Source: OMOG01 sp041485845 (GTDB lineage Bacteria > Acidobacteriota > Terriglobia > Bryobacterales > Bryobacteraceae). From it: a DNA stretch of 24,117 nucleotides. The translations under genes were made by a program, and so were the position numbers. The notes under the pieces were generated by a model. It saw only the letters and a program-made list of their open reading frames with translations. It had not been told where the DNA came from and ran no database searches. The DNA lies in assembly GCA_041485845.1 (NCBI GenBank), contig JBGPKH010000056.1:1-24117 (forward strand), in the 5' to 3' direction. Position 1 is the first letter of the stretch, and every line of letters begins with the position of its first letter. Of this stretch, positions 19,018-24,117 are shown piece by piece.

Positions 19018-19746
19018 CTAGAAGCCCGCCATCCGGATAAACGCCCCCGCCAGAGCGCCGCCGATCAGCGGCCCGATGATCGGCACTCCCGCGTAGCCCC
19101 AGTCCGACCCGCCCTTCCCGGCGATGGGCAGCAGCGCGTGAGCAATCCGCGGCCCCAGATCGCGCGCTGGATTGATGGCGTAGCCGGTGGTGCCACCCAG
19201 GCTGAGACCGATTCCCCACACCAGGCTCCCCACGAGATAGGGTCCGAGGCCCGCCGCCGGTCCGCCCGCCGCAACGGCCTTCGAGAAAATTGCGCCGGCC
19301 ACCAGAACCAGCACGGAGGTGCCGATGATCTCGCTCAGCAGGTTGGCGCCGGTACTGCGAATCGCCGGCGCCGTGCAGAAACACGCACGTTTGAGGTCTG
19401 CATCCGGAGTCTCCCGCCAGTGCGGCAGGAAATGCAGCCACACCAGCGTCGCGCCCACGATCGCGCCCAGCATCTGGGCCACCACGTACCAGCCCACGTG
19501 GGTGAAGTCCCCGGACTTCACGGCCATCCCCAGAGTCACCGCCGGATTGAGATGGGCATCGCTGCTGCCGCACGCAATCGCGGTGAACACACCGGTCATC
19601 ACGGCCAGCGCCCATCCCGTTGCGATCACCATCCAGCCGGCATTTTCGGCCTTCGACTTCCTCAACAAGACATTGGCGACCACACCGTTTCCCATGAGGA
19701 TCAGCACCAGGGTCCCCATGAACTCACCGAAGAATCGACTGTCCAT
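19018..19746 (-). CDS. glpF: Aquaglyceroporin, glycerol uptake facilitator type
   Basis: 242 residues from ATG 19746 (MDSRFFGEFMGTLVLI), with GGAGG close upstream (3-base spacing). An upstream in-frame start would add a non-hydrophobic, non-family extension. Both channel motifs are intact: NPA at 67-69 (AHLNPAVTLG) and NPARD at 192-196 (TTGYAINPARDLGPR). The Asp after NPAR marks the glycerol-conducting branch rather than water-only aquaporins. Six membrane segments plus two half-helices fit the length. KGGSDWGYAGVPIIGPLIGG near the C-terminus is typical of the GlpF group seen in Firmicutes. It should allow passive inner-membrane diffusion of glycerol and similar small solutes. No glpK or glpD lies nearby, so it is not in a glycerol operon here. 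A TAGAAT -10-like box at 19780-19775 lacks a recognisable -35. Confidence 0.93.
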   Translation of the reverse strand: MDSRFFGEFMGTLVLILMGNGVVANVLLRKSKAENAGWMVIATGWALAVMTGVFTAIACGSSDAHLNPAVTLGMAVKSGDFTHVGWYVVAQMLGAIVGATLVWLHFLPHWRETPDADLKRACFCTAPAIRSTGANLLSEIIGTSVLVLVAGAIFSKAVAAGGPAAGLGPYLVGSLVWGIGLSLGGTTGYAINPARDLGPRIAHALLPIAGKGGSDWGYAGVPIIGPLIGGALAGAFIRMAGF

Positions 19747-19819
19747 ACACCTCCGCGGCCCGAGCCACTCCGCTATTCTATTGCAGGAGAGGCCCTCATG
19801 CGGGGCTGAGTCGCCAAGG

Positions 19820-19936
19820 GTGCTGATCGAGTACCTGAAGCGTTCGACGATCGTCATTCCGGGGCCCGTGACCGGGCGCGCTTACGCGTTTGCGGGTCCG
19901 CACACCGTGAAGCCAGTGCTGGCAGTCGATGCGTGA
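19820..19936 (+). CDS. Small ORF or gene remnant (GPVTGRAYAF motif)
   Basis: A GTG at 19820 opens 38 codons: VLIEYLKRSTIVIPGPVTGR then AYAFAGPHTVKPVLAVDA and TGA. The pattern 'YL.RS.I.I.GPVTGR.Y.F' followed by VDA resembles short proteins seen in phage tail/head regions and in Acidobacteria genomes (usually continuing VDARDA.ALL), so this may be a C-terminally clipped relic. The start is uncertain: an ATG at 19798 is followed two codons later by TGA, and the frame is open further upstream without a clear start. AAGG directly precedes the GTG, too close for a good ribosome site. No phage genes adjoin it. It lies within the 298-bp gap between the glpF and GNAT genes. Confidence 0.35.
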   Translation: MLIEYLKRSTIVIPGPVTGRAYAFAGPHTVKPVLAVDA

Positions 19937-19955
19937 GCGCCGGGTTGCGTTTTTT

Positions 19956-19979
19956 GTGGGGCAGGCGCTTTCGCCTGCC
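19956..19979. terminator. Hairpin with T-tract, dispersed family copy C
   Basis: GTGG then arms GGCAGGCG (19960-19967) and CGCCTGCC (19972-19979) around the loop CTTT, flanked by T6 on both sides (19950-19955 and 19985-19990). It lies between the small plus-strand ORF and the convergent GNAT gene stop at 20045. Same GTGGGGCAGG start as copies at 4078 and 12181. Of the three copies this one looks most like an intrinsic terminator. Confidence 0.6.
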
Positions 19980-20044
19980 AACCGATTTTTTCACAGCTTC
20001 TCACGGCTAGGATCGGAGCCGCGCGTAAGCCAGCGGACGGCTCG

Positions 20045-20521
20045 CTAGCCAAGGTCCTTCGTCATCGTAAAGAGCGGGGTTCCCCTCAGTTCATGAGGAC
20101 CTTCGGCGGTCCGCCGAAAACCGAAGCGCTCATACAGCCGTATGGCCCGGTCCAGAAATGGAGTCGTGCTGAGAAACATCCGCCGGGCGCGGGCTTCCGC
20201 CGCGAAACTCTCTACGGCCGTCAACAGCCGGCGGCCGGCGGCGTGCGCCCGCGAGTCCGGCGCCACGCCCATGCCGCGGATGTAGCATCCCCGGCTTTGG
20301 TTGACCGCGGCGATCGTTCCAATAATTCGATCGCCATGAACGGCGACCCACAGCGGTCCTTCGCGCATGCGGTCCAGTACCAGCGTCGCACCGGGGGTCG
20401 TTGCCGCAAATGCCGGCGCTGTGTACAACGATTCGAATTCCGCGAATGCCTGGCGCAGCACTTCCGCGACCGCCTGAGCGTCTTGCTCCGCCGCCCGCCG
20501 GACCTCCAGTTTCGATCCCAC
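20045..20521 (-). CDS. GNAT-family N-acetyltransferase
   Basis: 158 residues from GTG 20521; an in-frame stop occurs a few codons upstream, so GTG (or an ATT before it) must be the start. The purine-rich GGGAGGAGG abuts the GTG with almost no spacing, which is unusual. GNAT fold marks: LEVRRAAEQDAQAVAEVLRQ at the N-terminus, LWVAVHGDRIIGTIA (beta-4), the acetyl-CoA loop and motif A region MGVAPDSRAHAAGRRLLTAV (about 85-105; loop slightly degenerate relative to QxxGxG/A), and LYERFGFRRT (about 129-138). The substrate is unknown; a free amine or an amino acid or peptide is usual. It is divergent from the M20 peptidase gene with 67 bp between. Confidence 0.85.
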   Translation of the reverse strand: MGSKLEVRRAAEQDAQAVAEVLRQAFAEFESLYTAPAFAATTPGATLVLDRMREGPLWVAVHGDRIIGTIAAVNQSRGCYIRGMGVAPDSRAHAAGRRLLTAVESFAAEARARRMFLSTTPFLDRAIRLYERFGFRRTAEGPHELRGTPLFTMTKDLG

Positions 20522-20588
20522 CCTCCTCCCAATCTACACTCCTCACCGAGAGGTCAAGTACTTCACGCTGCTACACTGAGCAGGAAGC

Positions 20589-21818
20589 ATGGCTGCGAAC
20601 GCCGCAACGGGGCTCACCCTCAGCGAATTGACCGAACACCGCGCGATACGCGACTGCCTGCAGTGGTTTACGCGCGAGAAGCAGTGGATCAACGAGACCC
20701 ATTTGCAGCTCTGCCGGGTTCCCGCGCCTACTTTTCTCGAGCAGGAACGCGCCGCCTGGTTCCTCGAACAGCTTCGTTCTTTCGGATGGAACGCCTTCAT
20801 CGACCGCGCCGGCAACGTGGTCGCCGTTTATGGGGATGGGCCTTACGTCGCCCTCACCGCGCATCTCGATACGGTCATCGCGCCGCGCGGCAAAGACGAC
20901 ATCACGGTGGACCCCGATGGCCGTTTTCGCGGTCCGGGCGTCTCCGATAACGGCGCCGGTCTGACTGCAGTCCTGGCCGTCGCGCGCTCCTGGACGCTCT
21001 CCAAGGATCTGCCGGACCTGCCGCTCGGGCTCGTGCTGGTGGCCAACGTCGGCGAGGAGGGCGAAGGCAACCTGCGCGGTATGCGCCACCTCTGCCAGGA
21101 TTCGCGGCTGGCCCGCCGCGTGGAATCGTTCCTGGTGGTGGACGGCGCCAATACCGACCACATCACCACGCGCGGGCTCGGCAGCCGGCGGTTCGAGATC
21201 GCGTTCAGCGGTCCGGGCGGCCATAGCTGGAGCGACTACGGCGTCGGCAATCCGCTGCATGCCTTGTGCCGCGCCGTGGCCCTGTTCTCCGAAACCCGTC
21301 TGGATGGCCCGGTCAAGTCCGCCTTCAACGTCGGACTGATCGAAGGCGGTTCGAGCGTGAACGCCATTCCCCAGGCGGCCCGCGCCAAGGTCGATATCCG
21401 TTCGGAGAGCAACCAGAAGCTCGACGATCTCGTCGATCTCCTGTCCGGCGCCGTTGACCGCGCACGCGACCTCGAGAACCAGCGCGCCACCGGCGGGAAA
21501 GTGGCTGCCAAGCTGAAGGAGATCGGCTCGCGTCCCGCCGCCGCCCTTCCCGAGAACGCGGCCATCTTGCAATATCTGCGCGCCGTGGACGCACATTTGG
21601 GTATACGCTCACACATCGACACTTCGTCCACCGATGCCAATATCCCGCTCTCCCTGGGGATTCCGGCCCTGTCGATCGGGGCCGGCGGCATCGGCGGAGG
21701 CGCCCACACCACGCAGGAGTGGTTTCTGCCGGAGGGGCGCGACCTCGGCCTGAAGCGCATCTTCCTCACCTTGCTGCTGCTCATGCGCAATACCGCAAAC
21801 GGCGGACCCGGCAAGTGA
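20589..21818 (+). CDS. M20-family metallopeptidase
   Basis: 409 residues from ATG 20589, preceded by AGGAAG. No signal peptide, so cytoplasmic. M20 dinuclear zinc site: HLDT in VALTAHLDTVIAP (first His and catalytic Asp, about 93-96), SDNGAG in PGVSDNGAGLTAVL (bridging Asp, about 120), catalytic/ligand Glu pair in NVGEEGEG (about 157-158), Asp in VVDGAN (about 184), and a C-terminal His in GGGAHTTQEWF (about 378). GPGGHSWSDYG marks the dimerisation-domain strand and substrate loop. It resembles peptidase T / dipeptidase-like members rather than DapE by motif feel, but substrate cannot be fixed. The GNAT gene next door is divergent, so a shared amino-acid or peptide role is only suggestive. 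Confidence 0.9.
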   Translation: MAANAATGLTLSELTEHRAIRDCLQWFTREKQWINETHLQLCRVPAPTFLEQERAAWFLEQLRSFGWNAFIDRAGNVVAVYGDGPYVALTAHLDTVIAPRGKDDITVDPDGRFRGPGVSDNGAGLTAVLAVARSWTLSKDLPDLPLGLVLVANVGEEGEGNLRGMRHLCQDSRLARRVESFLVVDGANTDHITTRGLGSRRFEIAFSGPGGHSWSDYGVGNPLHALCRAVALFSETRLDGPVKSAFNVGLIEGGSSVNAIPQAARAKVDIRSESNQKLDDLVDLLSGAVDRARDLENQRATGGKVAAKLKEIGSRPAAALPENAAILQYLRAVDAHLGIRSHIDTSSTDANIPLSLGIPALSIGAGGIGGGAHTTQEWFLPEGRDLGLKRIFLTLLLLMRNTANGGPGK

Positions 21819-21926
21819 ATCTTCGCAAAGCCGGCACATGGGTCGGATAACGATTTGTCTACACGCGTTTTTCTGGGTTTTCGGAACCTAACTGTAATGG
21901 CTGCCACGCCGAGGATCTTAGAATGG

Positions 21927-21955
21927 TTGAACTACTACATCTGTTTGCGGAAAAT
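21927..21955 (+). promoter_or_regulatory. Weak candidate sigma-70 promoter for the phosphatase gene
   Basis: TTGAAC at 21927-21932, 17 bases, then GAAAAT at 21950-21955; each box matches four of six consensus bases. It lies in the 174-bp gap before the phosphatase start and in its most AT-rich part. No other element was seen in this gap. Confidence 0.3.
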
Positions 21956-21992
21956 GGGCTAAGATTAAATTGGACTTAGAGCGTCCGCACAA

Positions 21993-23894
21993 GTGCAGTT
22001 GACGACCGCCTGGCACCGAACCACGCGGGAATTTGTTCGTCCAGCCCGATGGGCTATCCAGCCCATGCTGTTGGTATTGTGCCTTCTTGCGCCCGCCCTG
22101 TTCCCGGCCCGGGCCGCTACCGTTGTCCACAACCCTTATCTCCAGAACATGCGTGCCGATGGGGTCACCATCGTGTGGTCCACCAGGGAGAACCAGTCGG
22201 GCGCGGTCGAGTATTCCATCGACGGCAGCTACTCCCTGCGCGCCACCGCCCGAGTTCGTTCCTTTCCGGGACCGACGGGTGGCCTGAGCCGCCCCTTCTA
22301 CCAGTACCAGGCCGATTTGACCGGTCTGGCTCCGGCCACGGCATACTCCTACCGGGTGATGATGGATGGCCAGAATCTGACCCCTGAGCCGGAGTACCGG
22401 TTTCGAACTACGGCTCCGGGACCGTTCAGCTTTCTGGTATACGGCGACAGCGGAAACGGAAGTGACGGACAGCAGGCACTGACACCGCTCATGGCTGCGG
22501 AAAAGCCGGACCTGGTCCTCCACGTGGGCGACATTGCCTATGAGTCCGGCACCTTTGATGAGTTCCAGGCATACTATTTTTCCTTCTACTCGACCATAAT
22601 GCGGCGGGTTCCATGGTTCACGGTGCCGGGCAACCACGAATACCTGACGCTTGCTGGACTGCCGTATTTGTCGTTGCACGCGACGCCCACCGACACGGTT
22701 CCGCCCGGCGACCGGGGCCGCTACTATTCGTTCGATTGGGGTGACGTGCACTTCATCGCGCTCGATTCCAATCTTCTGGGGGTCGGGTATTCGGCCAGAG
22801 ACGAGCTCGCGTGGCTGGAAAGCGATCTTTCCAGGACCACGGCGAAGTGGAAGGTCGCTTTTTTCCACCACCTCCCGTACCCCATCCTGCACCATCTGAC
22901 CGATCCGATCTGCCAGGCGACGCGCGAGCAGTTCGTGCCGGTCCTGGAGGGGCATGGTGTGCAACTGGTGCTCACCGGACATGAACACAACTACCAGCGC
23001 AGCAAACCGCTGCACGGGGGTGCCGTCGTTGCTTCCGGAACCCAGTACATCACGACCGGCGGGGGAGGCGGAACCTTGCACGACGTGGTTCCCAAAGAAT
23101 TCCTGGTGACGCAGAAAGCTGTGTTCCACTATCTGCAAGTGCAGGCCGACGCCACCCATATCACCATCCGTGCCATCGGGCTCGATAACAAAGAGTTTGA
23201 TCGCGTCACCCTGGCGCTGCCGGCGGTAGCATCGTCGGAATCCGTGGTAAACGCGGCCTCTTTTGCGCCGGCTCTGGCCCCCGGGGAACTGGTCAGCATT
23301 TTTGGGAGCGGGTTGGCGGCGGACACGAGCGCCGCCGCCAGCCTCCCCTTACCCAACGTTTTGTCGGGTACCACCGTCACGCTCAACGGAACCGTTTTGC
23401 CCTTGACTTACGCATCGTCCACCCAGATCAACGCCCTGTTGCCCCTCGACGCGCAGGCGAACGGGACGCTGCGGGTCGCCACCGCCAGCGGTTTCGCCGA
23501 GGTTCCGGTAGCGATTTCCGATACCGCACCGGCGATTTTTCCGGGGGGAATACTGCATCTGGACAACACGCCGGTGTCGAGCGCGTCGCCGGCCCGGCCG
23601 GGCGAAGTCCTGGTGATCTACATGACGGGACTCGGCCAGGTCGACGGCGGGCTGATCAACGGACAAGCCACTCCCGCATCACCGCTTCTGCGCGTGCTGG
23701 CTCCCGTGGCGGTGCAGATGGGAGATCTCTCCGTGGCTCCCGCCTTTGCCGGTCTGACTCCGGGCTCGGTAGGACTGTACCAGGTGAATGTCGTGGTACC
23801 GCAGGATCTGCCGCCCAAGGTCTACCCGCTGCGTGTTTCCGCCAAAGGCAACCTCAGCAATACGCTGAATTTCCAGGTGCAGCCCCGCAATTAG
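21993..23894 (+). CDS. Secreted purple acid phosphatase-like metallophosphoesterase with TIGR03437 C-terminus
   Basis: 633 residues from GTG 21993; no clear ribosome site, and ATG at 22065 (MLLVLCLLAPALFPARA) is an alternative that still keeps the signal peptide. Domains: signal (cleavage near ARA-ATV, residue 42); fibronectin-III-like N-domain of purple acid phosphatases (about 45-140); metallophosphoesterase (about 144-405) with GDSG at 151-154, HVGD at 178-181, GNHE at 213-216, HH at 292-293 and GHEH at 329-332, a full metal-ligand set; and a C-terminal module (about 415-630) beginning VVNAASFAPALAPGELVSIF, recognised as TIGR03437, a domain family mostly from Solibacter. The C-terminal module probably mediates surface or matrix attachment (inference). 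Likely role: extracellular phosphate release. No Pho-box-like motif was recognised. Confidence 0.92.
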   Translation: MQLTTAWHRTTREFVRPARWAIQPMLLVLCLLAPALFPARAATVVHNPYLQNMRADGVTIVWSTRENQSGAVEYSIDGSYSLRATARVRSFPGPTGGLSRPFYQYQADLTGLAPATAYSYRVMMDGQNLTPEPEYRFRTTAPGPFSFLVYGDSGNGSDGQQALTPLMAAEKPDLVLHVGDIAYESGTFDEFQAYYFSFYSTIMRRVPWFTVPGNHEYLTLAGLPYLSLHATPTDTVPPGDRGRYYSFDWGDVHFIALDSNLLGVGYSARDELAWLESDLSRTTAKWKVAFFHHLPYPILHHLTDPICQATREQFVPVLEGHGVQLVLTGHEHNYQRSKPLHGGAVVASGTQYITTGGGGGTLHDVVPKEFLVTQKAVFHYLQVQADATHITIRAIGLDNKEFDRVTLALPAVASSESVVNAASFAPALAPGELVSIFGSGLAADTSAAASLPLPNVLSGTTVTLNGTVLPLTYASSTQINALLPLDAQANGTLRVATASGFAEVPVAISDTAPAIFPGGILHLDNTPVSSASPARPGEVLVIYMTGLGQVDGGLINGQATPASPLLRVLAPVAVQMGDLSVAPAFAGLTPGSVGLYQVNVVVPQDLPPKVYPLRVSAKGNLSNTLNFQVQPRN

Positions 23895-23902
23895 CCACTT
23901 AG

Positions 23903-23929
23903 GGGCGAAGCCCGACAAATCTTTTGTCG
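23903..23929. terminator. Tandem hairpins between convergent genes
   Basis: GGGC-GAA-GCCC at 23903-23913 is followed at once by CGACAAA-TCT-TTTGTCG (23913-23929), with a T-rich continuation (ATCTTT). Located in the 40-bp gap between the phosphatase stop (23894) and the stop of the minus-strand gene (23935); likely a bidirectional terminator. Different in sequence from the GTGGGRCAGG family. Confidence 0.55.
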
Positions 23930-23934
23930 ATCTT

Positions 23935-24117
23935 TCAAGCGGCCACTCCGAGTTCCCGCAAAACGCCCGCCATGCCGGTGCGCACGGTTTCGTAGTGTCG
24001 GTCGAGCGCCGTCGGGTTCTGTGATCCGCGCGAAGGCCGGATCTCTTGGGCGGCGGCCAACAGGGGACGGATTACTTTTTCGCGCAGAACAACCAGCGCG
24101 GCGATGGCCTTCAGACC
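23935..24117 (-). CDS. C-terminal end of an unidentified protein, partial
   Basis: The minus strand is open from the window edge to TGA at 23937-23935, coding 60 residues: GLKAIAALVVLREKVIRPLL, then AAAQEIRPSRGSQNPTALDR, then HYETVRTGMAGVLRELGVAA. The composition and pattern (LREKVIRPLL..., a Pro/Arg linker, 'DRHYETVRTGM..LLRELG.AA') look like a genuine conserved C-terminus that I have a sense of seeing often in Acidobacteria, possibly at the end of a transposase-like or other multi-copy protein, but I cannot name the family. The start and any catalytic domain are outside the window. It converges on the phosphatase gene. Confidence 0.6.
   Translation of the reverse strand, partial: GLKAIAALVVLREKVIRPLLAAAQEIRPSRGSQNPTALDRHYETVRTGMAGVLRELGVAA

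Noticed and set aside
20531..20557. Minus-strand TTGACC...TAGATT promoter for the GNAT gene.
   Set aside because: Spacer is only 15 bp and the predicted start would fall at or inside the GTG start and its ribosome site.

Overview
The window looks like a GC-rich chromosome segment from an Acidobacteriota bacterium, most likely a Bryobacterales / 'Candidatus Solibacter'-type soil lineage. The evidence is family content: a secreted phosphatase ending in the repeat-like C-terminal domain known as TIGR03437 (largely Solibacter-associated), a PSCyt1-DUF1549-DUF1553 protein followed by a Tat-exported DUF1501 protein, an Oar-like TonB-dependent receptor remnant, and many exported enzymes. No tRNA, rRNA, CRISPR array, insertion sequence or phage module was recognised. 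Taxonomy is inferred, not measured.

Layout. (1) 1-4072 (+): tail of a membrane protein, translationally coupled (ATGA) to a very large DUF4175-type membrane protein with two Gln/Gly-rich low-complexity blocks. (2) 4121-5734 (-): secreted M1-family zinc aminopeptidase, with a fragment of a PIN-domain (VapC-like) toxin gene left in its upstream region. (3) 5963-7535 (+): two-gene unit of a Cys/His-containing exported protein (TTG start) and a MauG/CcpA-type di-haem cytochrome c peroxidase. (4) 7554-9376 (-): Tat-exported TIM-barrel sugar isomerase/epimerase-like protein followed 2 bp later by an ornithine cyclodeaminase/mu-crystallin family enzyme. (5) 9497-12181 (+): NtrC-family sigma-54 response regulator overlapping by 8 bp a gene with a DisA_N (diadenylate-cyclase-like) C-terminus; the latter is broken by a frameshift. 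(6) 12211-14284 (-): secreted cupin downstream of an internally deleted TonB-dependent receptor. (7) 14386-19000 (+): a clear sigma-70 promoter driving the PSCyt1/DUF1549/DUF1553 protein, the DUF1501 protein and a small SnoaL/DUF4440-like exported protein. (8) 19018-19746 (-): GlpF-type aquaglyceroporin. (9) 19820-21818: small ORF, GNAT acetyltransferase (-), M20 peptidase (+). (10) 21993-23894 (+): secreted purple-acid-phosphatase-like enzyme; then the 3' end of an unidentified minus-strand gene running off the window.

Most proteins carry export signals (Sec or Tat), so the segment mostly serves envelope and extracellular functions: peptide turnover, phosphate release, c-type cytochrome chemistry and outer-membrane uptake. 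The observations most worth following are the regulator / DisA_N-like gene pair with its altered RHR motif and frameshift, a dispersed family of hairpins (GTGGGRCAGG...) that sits in three convergent intergenic gaps with arms that change compensatorily, and a symmetrical inverted repeat that forms the -35 boxes of two divergent promoters.
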